A stretch of DNA of 64,000 bases from Bacilli bacterium (lineage in GTDB: Bacteria > Bacillota_I > Bacilli_A > RF39 > UBA660), in NCBI GenBank assembly GCA_017544525.1, contig JAFYEA010000017.1, positions 91,193 through 155,192 on the forward strand, in the 5' to 3' direction. Shown here piece by piece: positions 52,273 to 61,054 of this stretch (within the stretch, counting starts at the first letter, position 1; every line of letters starts with the position of its first letter). The notes under the pieces were generated by a model. It worked only from the letters and a program-made list of their open reading frames with translations. It was not told the DNA's origin and did not search any database. A program made the position numbers and the translations under genes.

Positions 52273-54202
52273 TAGTAGACCATGGATAAAGTTTTATAAA
52301 GAAGGGGTAAAACCAAATTTACATTATAGTGGTAGCTCTATGGTAGGATATTTATTAGATGCGGTAGCAAGATTTCCTGATTATCCTGCATATGAATACT
52401 ATGGAAATACAGTAACGTTTAGAAATTTTTATGAGCAAATAAGAGAAGTAGCAGGATGTTTAAAACAACAAGGAGTAGGTAAAGATGATAAGGTGACTAT
52501 ATGTATGCCTAATACACCATCAGCTATCATTATGTTTTATGCTGTAAATATGGTTGGTGCTATATCTTCTATGGTCCACCCTTTATCTGCTGAAAATGAA
52601 ATTGAACTTTATTTAAATGAATCAGAAAGTAAATATTTATTTGTTCTTGATTTGGTTTATGAAAAAGTTAGAAATATAATTGATAATACTAGTGTTGAAA
52701 AAGTAATCATTGGTTCAGTTGGAGACAATTTAAAGAGTGTTAAGAAGATTTTATATAAATATAAATCTAGAGGTAAAATTCCTAAAGTTGAAACAACTGA
52801 AAATATAATGACATATAGAGAATTTTTAAATTATGGTTATGGTTATGATGGAGAAATAATGGTATTAAGAAAACCTCATGATCCAGCTGTAATATTATAT
52901 AGTGGAGGAACTAGTGGATCTCCTAAAGGAATATTGTTATCTAATTTGAATTTTAATGCTCTTGCATTACAATGTCATTTGATGTGTGATCCTTCTAAAG
53001 AAGGGGATTCTATGTTATCTATATTACCTATATTTCACGGATTTGGATTAGGAGTATGTATTCATACTACGCTTTGTTGTGGAATGAAGAATATATTGAT
53101 ACCTGATTTTTCCCCTAAGAATATAATTAAGGAGATAAAAAAACATCAACCTAATTTTATATGTGCTGTACCATCTTTGTTTGAAACAATTGCCAAGAGT
53201 AGTAAGATTGGTAAAAATGATTTAGCTTGTGTTAAGTGTGCTGTGTGTGGCGGAGACTTTATGTCTGCGGATTTAAAAGAAATGGTTGATAAGTGTTTAC
53301 GTGAGCATGGATCAGATGCTGAAGTAAGAGTAGGATATGGATTAACTGAAGCAAGTTCAGCCACTTGTTTAACTCCTAGTGGTGGATACAAGAAGGGATC
53401 TATTGGTATTCCATTTCCAGATACATATTATAAAATAGTAAAGACTGGTACACATGAAGAAGCAGATGTAATGGAAGATGGAGAAATATGTATTAGTGGA
53501 CCTACTGTTATGATTGGATACTTAAATAATGAATCTGAAAATGCTCAAGCATTAAGAATACATGAAGATGGTAAATTATGGCTTCATACAGGAGATATCG
53601 GATGTATGGATGAGGATGGATATATATTCTTTAGGCAAAGGCTTAAAAGAGTGATTGTTTCTAACGGATATAATGTATATCCTACATATATTGAAAACAT
53701 TCTTAATAGTCATCCAAGTATTCTTACTAGTACAGTAATTGGTATTCCACATCCTAAAAAGGTTCAAGTTGCTAAAGCATATATAGTATTAAAAGAGGGA
53801 ATTAGACCATCTAATAGTTTATTAAAGGATATAAAAAGGCATTGTGAATTGAATTTAGCTAAATATTCAATGCCTAGTGAATATGAATTTAGAAATTCGT
53901 TACCTAAAACTTTAGTTGGAAAAGTTGCATATACTAAAATAGAAGATAGTAAAGATGATTTTAACGAAACTCCAGAAGAGATGAAAAAAAGATTGAAAAA
54001 AGAGAAAAAACTTGAGAAGATAAGACTTAAAGAAGAAAAGAAGAAATTAAAATTTGAAAAGAAAATGGAGAAGAAAAGATTAAAAGAGATTAAAAGGGAA
54101 GAGAAAAGAAGACTTAAAGAAGAAAAGAAAAGATTAAAGGAATTAGAAAAACTTGAGAAAAAAAGATTAAAAGAATTAGAAAAAAATAACACATTAAAAT
54201 AG
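52250..54202 (+). CDS. Acyl-CoA synthetase (AMP-forming) with C-terminal coiled-coil tail
   Basis: An ANL-superfamily ligase that activates a carboxylic acid as acyl-AMP and then acyl-CoA. Motifs in the 650 residues: ILYSGGTSGSPKGI (P-loop, near residue 220), LPIFHGFGLGV, RVGYGLTEASSAT, LHTGDIGCMDEDGYIFF, RLKRVIVSNGYNVYP and LPKTLVGKVAY (catalytic Lys). The last about 75 residues are an almost pure Lys/Glu/Arg/Leu coiled coil not found in the usual family. ATG 52250 is favoured over ATG 52244 because AGAGG is at better distance. Overlaps the E2-like gene and is followed by an FAD oxidoreductase. Fatty or aromatic acid substrate unknown. Confidence 0.9.
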   Translation: MKKLNLSSSRPWIKFYKEGVKPNLHYSGSSMVGYLLDAVARFPDYPAYEYYGNTVTFRNFYEQIREVAGCLKQQGVGKDDKVTICMPNTPSAIIMFYAVNMVGAISSMVHPLSAENEIELYLNESESKYLFVLDLVYEKVRNIIDNTSVEKVIIGSVGDNLKSVKKILYKYKSRGKIPKVETTENIMTYREFLNYGYGYDGEIMVLRKPHDPAVILYSGGTSGSPKGILLSNLNFNALALQCHLMCDPSKEGDSMLSILPIFHGFGLGVCIHTTLCCGMKNILIPDFSPKNIIKEIKKHQPNFICAVPSLFETIAKSSKIGKNDLACVKCAVCGGDFMSADLKEMVDKCLREHGSDAEVRVGYGLTEASSATCLTPSGGYKKGSIGIPFPDTYYKIVKTGTHEEADVMEDGEICISGPTVMIGYLNNESENAQALRIHEDGKLWLHTGDIGCMDEDGYIFFRQRLKRVIVSNGYNVYPTYIENILNSHPSILTSTVIGIPHPKKVQVAKAYIVLKEGIRPSNSLLKDIKRHCELNLAKYSMPSEYEFRNSLPKTLVGKVAYTKIEDSKDDFNETPEEMKKRLKKEKKLEKIRLKEEKKKLKFEKKMEKKRLKEIKREEKRRLKEEKKRLKELEKLEKKRLKELEKNNTLK

Positions 54203-54229
54203 ATGTTTGTGTATAAAAAAGGAGTAAAT

Positions 54230-55627
54230 ATGAAAAAGTATGATGTTGTAATAGTAGGAGCAGGACCTGCGGGGCTATTCTGTGCTTATGAATTAATGGA
54301 AAAGAATAAAAAGCTAAAAGTGGCTCTTATTGATAAGGGGCATAAAGCTGAAACTAGAATGTGTCCGATGAAAATCAATGGTGGAAAATGTATGAATTGT
54401 AATCCTTGTCAAATATTGTCTGGTTTTGGAGGAGCTGGAACATTTTCTGATGGTAAATTAAATTTTATTCCTAAGTTAGGTAAAAGTGATTTATTTAAAT
54501 ACATGTCTCAAAGTGAAGCATATCAAATAATTGATGATACTGAGGAGATATTTACTAAATTTAAAATGGACAGTGATGTGTATCCTTCTAATATGGATGA
54601 AGCAGAAGAGATAAAGAAGGAAGTTGCTAAACATGGGGCTAGACTTTTATTAATTAAACAAAAACATTTGGGTAGTGATAAGTTACCAGGATATATTAAA
54701 GATTTTACTGATTATTTAGAGAATGCAGGAGTAGAAATATATGAGAATTCTGATGTTACTGATATAGTTAGTAAGAGTAAGAATGAACATGATGTAATTA
54801 TTAAGAATAAGAAAGAAGAAAAAGTATTAACTGCTAAGAATGTAGTAGTTGCTCCTGGAAGAACTGGTGCTAAATGGATTCAAGAGTTAGCTGATAAATA
54901 TAATATTCCTTATACTTCTCAAAGTATTGAGATTGGTGTTAGAGTAGAAGTAAGAAAAGAAATTCTTGAAGATATTACTAATGTTATATATGATCCAACT
55001 ATTTTTATTAAAACTGATACTTATTCTGATGAAATTAGAACTTTTTGTACTAATCCTGGGGGATTTGTTGCTAAGGAAAATTATTATGGATTTATATGTG
55101 TTAATGGACATTCTTTAAAAGATATTAAATCTTCTAATTCTAACTTTGCATTTATTAGTAAAGTAGGATTAACTGAACCTGTTACTAATACTCGTTTATA
55201 TGGAGAAAGTATTGCTAGAATAGCTAATGTACTTGGGGATGGGAAACCTATTATTCAATCATTAAGAGATTTGAAGAAAGGCAGAAGAAGTGAATGGAAA
55301 AGAATTAATAAAGGATTTATAGAACCAACTTTAAAGGATTGTGTTGCTGGAGATCTTGCATTAGTTTTACCTCATAGAATTATTACTAATATATTAGAGG
55401 GGTTAGAAAAACTAGATAAAATAATACCTGGTGTTAATAATGATGAAACATTATTATATGGTCCTGAAATAAAATTCTTTAGTAATGAAATAGACACTAA
55501 TAATAAGTTTAAACTTGAAGATTATGATATTTATTTCATTGGAGATGGGTCTGGTAAAGCAGGTAATATAGTTACTGCTGCTGCAACTGGTTTAGTAGCA
55601 GCAAGAGATATATTAGAAAGAAAATAA
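54230..55627 (+). CDS. FAD-dependent oxidoreductase (COG2509 type)
   Basis: A 465-residue flavoprotein with the dinucleotide-binding start VVIVGAGPAGLFCAYEL, a Cys-rich segment MCPMKINGGKCMNCNPCQI with GFGGAGTFSDGKLNF, NVVVAPGRTGAKW, GVRVEVRKEILEDITN and the C-terminal FAD motif YFIGDGSGKAGNIVTAAATGL. This is the uncharacterised FAD-dependent dehydrogenase family COG2509. The Cys-rich part may hold a metal site or redox disulfides. ATG 54230 after AAAGGAGTAAAT. Third gene after the E2-like and acyl-CoA ligase genes, so it may act in the same pathway. Confidence 0.88.
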   Translation: MKKYDVVIVGAGPAGLFCAYELMEKNKKLKVALIDKGHKAETRMCPMKINGGKCMNCNPCQILSGFGGAGTFSDGKLNFIPKLGKSDLFKYMSQSEAYQIIDDTEEIFTKFKMDSDVYPSNMDEAEEIKKEVAKHGARLLLIKQKHLGSDKLPGYIKDFTDYLENAGVEIYENSDVTDIVSKSKNEHDVIIKNKKEEKVLTAKNVVVAPGRTGAKWIQELADKYNIPYTSQSIEIGVRVEVRKEILEDITNVIYDPTIFIKTDTYSDEIRTFCTNPGGFVAKENYYGFICVNGHSLKDIKSSNSNFAFISKVGLTEPVTNTRLYGESIARIANVLGDGKPIIQSLRDLKKGRRSEWKRINKGFIEPTLKDCVAGDLALVLPHRIITNILEGLEKLDKIIPGVNNDETLLYGPEIKFFSNEIDTNNKFKLEDYDIYFIGDGSGKAGNIVTAAATGLVAARDILERK

Positions 55628-55655
55628 AGTATATTAAATATACTTTTTTCTTTTT
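55624..55655 (+). terminator. Terminator
   Basis: AAAGTATAT (55626-55634) pairs with ATATACTTT (55638-55646) around TAA, with a T run behind it. Confidence 0.8.
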
Positions 55656-55690
55656 TTATGTTAAAATATTTCTATAATGGAGGAGTAAGA

Positions 55691-56527
55691 ATGAAGGATA
55701 AAAAGAAAATTATATTATTAGTTGCAACTATTATATTAGTGATAGCTGCAATACTATGTTTTACTGTTTTTAATAAAGGTGGCAATAATACTATTATTGA
55801 TAAAACAAATGTGGATAGTTTACATAATATGGTTCCAATGGTTCAAAGAGCAAATAGTGGAATGTATAGTTATGGTTATACTGATGTTAATGGTAAAAGT
55901 ATTGAGGAAATTGTTGTTGGAGCTTTAAATCATTATGAATATGTTAATTGTTCTAATGAAGAAAATAAAAATAGTTGTGATACTATAGAAGTTGAAAAGA
56001 TAATTTCTGAGGTTAAAGAAATATATGGGCTAGATATAAGTAAAGATGATATTGAAAAAGCGGAAGTAAATAAAGATGATAAAGGACTTCAATTCTATGT
56101 ATATGCTGATGGAATATCTTATCAAGAATATGTTTATAAAAATGGAATATTTACTGTAGCTGGAGAGAAAGGATTTGTTCATAAAAATAATGTAATTGTT
56201 AAAAAGGAGAAAAAAGATAATAGTTATTTAATTTATGAAAAGATTTATTATTTAGGACTTGATTTTAAAGAGAATGAAATGTATGAAGTGTTATATGATA
56301 GTAATATGTATTCAAAAGAAATTGCTAGAGAAAAGATAACAGTTGAAGATGCTGTTAAAAAAGGTGGACTAGATTTATCTAAATATAGTGATTATGGAGT
56401 AACTTATATTCATACATTTAAAAAGAATGCTTCTGGTAATTATCAATATTTTTCTTCTACTGTTGAAGGTTTTAAGGTAGAAGATACTGTTAATATACCT
56501 CCTGAAGTACAAAATGAAAGTAAATAA
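55691..56527 (+). CDS. Membrane-anchored exported protein of unknown function (278 aa)
   Basis: Not recognised. An N-terminal basic patch and one helix (IILLVATIILVIAAILCFTVF) anchor an extracellular portion of about 245 residues without catalytic motif; its two halves show repeated strand-rich patterns. ATG 55691 follows GGAGGAG, and a weak TGTTAAAAT lies upstream. Not a lipoprotein, since no lipobox Cys lies at the right place. Convergent with the L,D-transpeptidase gene. Confidence 0.6.
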   Translation: MKDKKKIILLVATIILVIAAILCFTVFNKGGNNTIIDKTNVDSLHNMVPMVQRANSGMYSYGYTDVNGKSIEEIVVGALNHYEYVNCSNEENKNSCDTIEVEKIISEVKEIYGLDISKDDIEKAEVNKDDKGLQFYVYADGISYQEYVYKNGIFTVAGEKGFVHKNNVIVKKEKKDNSYLIYEKIYYLGLDFKENEMYEVLYDSNMYSKEIAREKITVEDAVKKGGLDLSKYSDYGVTYIHTFKKNASGNYQYFSSTVEGFKVEDTVNIPPEVQNESK

Positions 56528-56557
56528 AAAATATTATCGTTTGATAATATTTTTTTA
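56526..56557. terminator. Bidirectional terminator
   Basis: AAAAATATTATC pairs with GATAATATTTTTT around GTTT, between convergent genes 55691-56527 and 56555-57487, with A and T tracts on both sides. Confidence 0.85.
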
Positions 56558-57487
56558 TTCATGAATACTTACTCTCATCCCCACCTTTACTCTTTTATAT
56601 AGTTTTTCAATGGCATCATCTGGTGTGTTAACACAACCGTGACTACCATTTGTATAATAATCTTTTGTACCAAATTTCTTTCTCCATGATGCATCATGGA
56701 ATCCATACTTGTATCCTTTAAATCCTATCCAATATTTTACATGCATTGCATATGTTCCACTTTTTAATACTGTATTTGTCGCTTTATTAAATACTCTAAA
56801 TTCTCCTTTTGGTGTTCTATCATGCATACCACTTGTTATTGGAGTTGTTAAATATAATTTACCGTTTTCATAATAATCTAATCTTTGTTTTGAAATGGAT
56901 ACATCTATATAATTTAGATCATCTTTTTTTCTTACATGTACTATTATTTGCTTCGAACTAATGTTATTATTTGAATCTTTCGCTTTATATGTAATAGTAT
57001 AGTCTCCAACTTTTTTTTCATCTATATTTGATATTACTTCTACTTTTATTTTGTTTTTTGAATCGGAATTATCATTAACATTATAATTGCAACCTTTAAA
57101 TTTTTTATTTAATTCTAAATATATTTCATCTTCACAATCTACTGTGATAATTGGAGCATCATTATCTACTACATTTACTTCTCTTACTAATTCTTTGTAT
57201 ATATTTTTGTATTTAAGAGTATATTTTACTTCATATTTTCCTACTTTGTTTGTATTAACATTGCTTAAAGTAAATACATTTGCTTTTGCCGAAAGGGCAT
57301 CGTTAAATGAATAACCATCATCTTTATAACTTTGGCCATGATAAACAAATACTTTTTCTTTTCCATTTAATAGGAAGAAATTATCTACATCATCACGCAT
57401 TCTTGAGTAGATTATCCCTATCATGGAAAGAACTGAAGTAAATACAAATACTAAAAAAATTGTTATAATTATCATTCTTCTCTTCAT
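56555..57487 (-). CDS. L,D-transpeptidase (YkuD) with Ig-like (DUF5011-type) domains
   Basis: A 310-residue membrane-anchored enzyme: N-terminal helix (MIIITIFLVFVFTSVLSMIGIIY), two Ig-like domains (about residues 35-105 and 108-180; VGKYEVKYTLKYKN and VGDYTITYKAKDSNN are typical bacterial Ig-like ends), then the YkuD domain with YGFHDASW and SHGCVNTPDDAI (catalytic Cys, H-x-C motif). It would make 3-3 peptide cross-links or attach surface molecules. ATG 57487 follows an AG-rich site. Complements the PBP1 encoded at 46354. Confidence 0.92.
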   Translation of the reverse strand: MKRRMIIITIFLVFVFTSVLSMIGIIYSRMRDDVDNFFLLNGKEKVFVYHGQSYKDDGYSFNDALSAKANVFTLSNVNTNKVGKYEVKYTLKYKNIYKELVREVNVVDNDAPIITVDCEDEIYLELNKKFKGCNYNVNDNSDSKNKIKVEVISNIDEKKVGDYTITYKAKDSNNNISSKQIIVHVRKKDDLNYIDVSISKQRLDYYENGKLYLTTPITSGMHDRTPKGEFRVFNKATNTVLKSGTYAMHVKYWIGFKGYKYGFHDASWRKKFGTKDYYTNGSHGCVNTPDDAIEKLYKRVKVGMRVSIHE

Positions 57488-57669
57488 AGTGACTTAATAA
57501 TAACATTATTAAATATAAAAAGTTCATACTCAACATTTATTTTACACTATAAAATGTAAAATAGTTTACAATTTTAGTTTGAATATTATTTTATTATTTT
57601 ATTATTTATTATTTGAAAATAGAGTGATGTGTGTTAAAATATAATGTAGATAAGGAAGGGAAAGAAGCA
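57488..57669 (+). promoter_or_regulatory. Intergenic promoter region between ldt and parA
   Basis: These 182 bases are very AT-rich with TATAAT at 57641-57646 (plus strand), and the ribosome site AAGGAAGGG at 57652-57660. I see no 16-bp parS palindrome (TGTTTCACGTGAAACA) here. Because the TATAAT lies inside the longer parA frame starting at 57631, that frame is unlikely to be the true start. Confidence 0.45.
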
Positions 57670-58458
57670 GTGGGAAAAGTAATATCATTAGTAAATCAAA
57701 AAGGTGGAGTAGGAAAGACAACAACTAGTATTAATTTGGCCAGTTCTTTAGGACATTTAGGCAAAAAAGTTTTACTAATTGATTTGGATTCACAAAGTAA
57801 CGCCACTACGGGATTAGGAATAGAAAGAAATAAGTTTAAAAATAGTATTTATACTGTTATTATGGATGCTTGTGATATAAAAGATGCTATTATTAAAACA
57901 CCATTTAAAAATTTAAGTATTATACCATCTGTTATAGAATTAGCAGGTGCTGATGTAGATATGATTCAAATAAGTAGTCAGAATCCTGATTATGTAATGA
58001 CTCAACAATTGAAACTACAAATAGATAAGATTAGGGATAGATATGATTATATATTAATAGACTGTCCTCCAGCACTTGGAATATTAACATTGAATGCTTT
58101 AACAGCATCTGATTCTGTATTAATACCAATTCAATGTGAATTCTATAGTTTAGATGGAGTTAATTTAATATTGAAAACTATATTAAGTGTTCAAAAGAAA
58201 GCAAATCCTAAATTAGAAATTGAGGGAGTTTTACTTACAATGCTTGATGGAAGAACATTACTTGGTTTAGAAGTTGTTGAAGATGTTAGAAAGTTCTTTA
58301 ATGAAAAGGTATTTAGTACAATAATACCAAGATTAGTAAAATTAGTTGAAGCACCTTCTCATGGAAAACCAATTATTGAATATGATCCTAAGAGCAAGGG
58401 AGCTCTTGCATACCTTAATTTAGCGAAAGAGGTGATTGAAAGGAATGGAAACAAATAA
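57670..58458 (+). CDS. parA: Chromosome partitioning ATPase ParA/Soj
   Basis: Walker-type ATPase that, with ParB, segregates the chromosome origin region. The 262 residues open VISLVNQKGGVGKTTTSINLA (deviant Walker A), then IDLDSQSNATTGLG, YILIDCPPALGILTLNAL and IPIQCEFYSLDGV. GTG 57670 is favoured: AAGGAAGGG is about 9 bases upstream, and the frame to 57631 begins within the promoter. parB follows with a 14-base overlap of reading frames. Confidence 0.95.
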   Translation: MGKVISLVNQKGGVGKTTTSINLASSLGHLGKKVLLIDLDSQSNATTGLGIERNKFKNSIYTVIMDACDIKDAIIKTPFKNLSIIPSVIELAGADVDMIQISSQNPDYVMTQQLKLQIDKIRDRYDYILIDCPPALGILTLNALTASDSVLIPIQCEFYSLDGVNLILKTILSVQKKANPKLEIEGVLLTMLDGRTLLGLEVVEDVRKFFNEKVFSTIIPRLVKLVEAPSHGKPIIEYDPKSKGALAYLNLAKEVIERNGNK

Positions 58459-59338
58459 TAAGAGATTAGGAAAAGGTTTAGAACAATTGTTTTCTAATGA
58501 ATCTTTATATACTAATACTTTAGAGTCATTAGAAAATAAAATTGTTAATGAAACACCTAAAGAAGATATTGTTGAAGTTAAGTTAGATGAACTTAGAAGT
58601 AATCCATATCAACCTAGAAGAGCATTTGATCCTGAAAAATTACAAGAATTAGCTGATTCAATTAAAGAATTTGGTGTATTAGAACCAATTATTATTAAGA
58701 AAAGTATTCATGGATATGAAATAGTTGCTGGTGAAAGAAGAAAGAAAGCAAGTGAGCTTGCTGGACTTGAAACTATACCTGCGATTATAAAAGATTTTAG
58801 TGATGAAGATATGATGCAGATAGCATTACTTGAAAATATTCAAAGAGAGGATTTAAATGCTATTGAAGAAGCTGAAGCTTATTCTAAATTAATTAAAACA
58901 TTGGGTATTACTCAAGAAGAGTTAGGAAGAAGAATAGGTAAAAGTAGAAGTCATATTACTAATATGATTGGATTGTTAAAGTTACCTAGCGATGTTAAAT
59001 CATTAATATTAGACGGAACTATATCTATGGGACATGCTAGAATTCTAAGTAAATTAGAGGATGTTGAATTAATAAGACAATTAGCCGATAAAGTTAAGAA
59101 TTCTCATATTTCAGTTAGAGAATTAGAGAGTATTGCTAGTGACCCTAATTATAAGAGAAAAGTACCTGTTGTAAAAGTTAAAGATAGTAAGGAATATTCT
59201 TATGTTGAAGAAGCTTTTACTGATAAAGTTGGCAATAAAGTAAAAATTCAAAATAAGAAGATTGTTATTCCATTTAATAGTGAAAAGGATTTGGAAAGAA
59301 TTCTTGAAATATTGAATGTGGAAGTGAAAGTTGATTAA
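58445..59338 (+). CDS. parB: Chromosome partitioning protein ParB/Spo0J
   Basis: CTPase that binds parS and loads SMC. The 297 residues show VKLDELRSNPYQPRRAFDPEKL, VAGERRKKASELAG (GERR, CTP site), ALLENIQREDLNAIEEA and the helix-turn-helix TQEELGRRIGKSRSHITNMIGLL, then a C-terminal dimerisation part. ATG 58445 has GAGGTG at 10 bases; the TTG at 58436 would be too close. The start overlaps parA, and DUF951 follows by 1 base. Confidence 0.95.
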   Translation: METNNKRLGKGLEQLFSNESLYTNTLESLENKIVNETPKEDIVEVKLDELRSNPYQPRRAFDPEKLQELADSIKEFGVLEPIIIKKSIHGYEIVAGERRKKASELAGLETIPAIIKDFSDEDMMQIALLENIQREDLNAIEEAEAYSKLIKTLGITQEELGRRIGKSRSHITNMIGLLKLPSDVKSLILDGTISMGHARILSKLEDVELIRQLADKVKNSHISVRELESIASDPNYKRKVPVVKVKDSKEYSYVEEAFTDKVGNKVKIQNKKIVIPFNSEKDLERILEILNVEVKVD

Positions 59339-59339
59339 A

Positions 59340-59525
59340 ATGAATAAAGAATATAAAGTTGGAAGTAAAGTAATTATGAAAAAACAACATCCTTGTGGTA
59401 CTAATTTATGGGAAATTACTCGTACAGGTGTTGATATTAAAATAAAATGTATTAAGTGCGGTAGAAGTATTATGATGGATCGCATGGAATTTGATAAAAA
59501 AATAAAGAAAGTAGAGGAGTACTAA
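59340..59525 (+). CDS. DUF951 small protein (YyaB/COG4481 type)
   Basis: The 61 residues have the DUF951 pattern: VGSKVIMKKQHPCGTNLWEI, GVDIKIKCIKCGRSIMMDR. A CxxC (CIKC) and an early Cys suggest a metal site. A gene of this family regularly sits between parB and ychF in Firmicutes, which supports the origin-proximal position. ATG 59340 is 1 base after parB; its stop overlaps the abgT start (TAATG). Confidence 0.9.
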   Translation: MNKEYKVGSKVIMKKQHPCGTNLWEITRTGVDIKIKCIKCGRSIMMDRMEFDKKIKKVEEY

Positions 59526-61054
59526 TGCTAAAGAAGAAAAAGAAAATTAGTCCTATTTTGGCATTTATTATCTTGACTTTTGCAACTATTATTATTAGTG
59601 GTTTTCTTCATTTATTAAATGTTCAGAGTGAATATGTAACTGTTAATAAAGCAAGTGGGGATTTAGTTAATAATGTTGTTGAAGTAAAGAATTTATTTAG
59701 TACTAGTGGTATTAAGTATATTGTTACTCATGCTGTAGATAGTTTTGTTAATTTTGCTCCATTATCAATATTAATAATTGTTTTAATAGGAATAGGGGTT
59801 TTAGAGAAAACTGGATTTTTAAAAACATTTTTTACTATATTAACTAAGAATAGTAAAAAGAATACGGTAACATTTATATTAATATTTATTAGTTTATGTT
59901 TCTCTTTACTTGGTAATATAGGATTTGTTGTTATGTTACCAATTGGGGCATTATTATTTAAATATGGTAGAAGAAACCCATTTGGAGGAATTATTTCTTC
60001 ATTTGCGGCTTTATCATTTGGAACAGGTATTAATATATTTTTGTCTGCTAATGATAGTTCTTTGTTAACATTAACAATGAATGCTACTAAATTAGTAGAT
60101 GAATCTTATAATATTGGTGTATTTTTCTCATTATTTATTATGATTGTATTGTTGTTAGTTACATCATTTGTATTTACTTATATTACTGAAAAGAAAATTA
60201 TGCCTAAACTTCCTAGATATGAAAGTGAAGAAGAGGAAGTTGTAATAACTAATAAAGAATTAAGAGGATTGATAATTGGGCTTGGTGCTGGAATCCTATA
60301 TGCGTTAATAATTATATATATGATTATTCCAGGACTTCCATTATCTGGGGCATTGCTTGATAGTCATGCTGATAAATATATTGATATGTTATTCGGCGCT
60401 AAATCGTTATTTAATCAAGGATTTATATTTATAGTAACAGTATTCTTTGCTATTATAGGTTTTGGTTATGGGTTAATGGCTAAAACAGTTAGAAATAGTA
60501 AAGATATAACTGAAAGTTTAGCTTATTCATTAGATGGAATAGGTAATATATTAGTTTTATTATTCTTTGCATCATTATTTATTAGTGTATTCAATGAAAG
60601 TGGTATTGGGGAAGTTTTAACTGCTTCTCTTGCTGGAGTAGTTGGGAATATCAAATTTACTGGTATTTGGTTAATATTACTGGTACTAGTATTTGTAGCA
60701 ATAGCTAATATATTCTGCCCTGATTCATTAACTAAATGGAGCATTTTATCAGCTACAGTTGTTCCATTATTTATGAATGCTAGTATTAGTCCTGAATTTT
60801 CGCAATTAGTATATGTTGCTGGTGATTCAGTTACTAATGGTTTAACTCCAATATTTGCATATTTTGTTATTTATCTAGCATTTTTAGAAAAGTATAATAA
60901 GGGTGAAATGATATCTATGAGAGATGGTACTAAATATATGGCAACATATAGTTTATATATAACGATTATATTTGCAGTTATATTAGTAGGTTGGTATATG
61001 ATAGGAATTCCTATTGGAATAGGGTCACACCCTGGTGTTATATATGGCGCTTAA
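59525..61054 (+). CDS. abgT: AbgT-family p-aminobenzoyl-glutamate transporter
   Basis: A 509-residue polytopic transporter with about 11 helices. The family patterns ISGFLHLLNVQ, FGTGINIFLSANDSS and late FCPDSLTKWSIL with VYVAGDSVTNGLTPIFAYF are visible. Members import p-aminobenzoyl-glutamate or export folate-related compounds and sulfonamides. Placed inside the parAB-DUF951-ychF cluster with coupled overlaps on both sides (TAATG before, 11 bases with ychF after). A folate-precursor salvage role is a reasonable inference. Confidence 0.88.
   Translation: MLKKKKKISPILAFIILTFATIIISGFLHLLNVQSEYVTVNKASGDLVNNVVEVKNLFSTSGIKYIVTHAVDSFVNFAPLSILIIVLIGIGVLEKTGFLKTFFTILTKNSKKNTVTFILIFISLCFSLLGNIGFVVMLPIGALLFKYGRRNPFGGIISSFAALSFGTGINIFLSANDSSLLTLTMNATKLVDESYNIGVFFSLFIMIVLLLVTSFVFTYITEKKIMPKLPRYESEEEEVVITNKELRGLIIGLGAGILYALIIIYMIIPGLPLSGALLDSHADKYIDMLFGAKSLFNQGFIFIVTVFFAIIGFGYGLMAKTVRNSKDITESLAYSLDGIGNILVLLFFASLFISVFNESGIGEVLTASLAGVVGNIKFTGIWLILLVLVFVAIANIFCPDSLTKWSILSATVVPLFMNASISPEFSQLVYVAGDSVTNGLTPIFAYFVIYLAFLEKYNKGEMISMRDGTKYMATYSLYITIIFAVILVGWYMIGIPIGIGSHPGVIYGA

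Noticed and set aside
53764..54192. Long open frame on the minus strand opposite the acyl-CoA ligase tail, rich in Phe/Ser/Leu
   Set aside because: It is the mirror of the Lys/Glu coiled-coil codons and shows no RBS or domain.
57488..57669. parS site upstream of parA
   Set aside because: No palindrome like TGTTTCACGTGAAACA is present in this interval; it may lie outside the window or have a diverged sequence.
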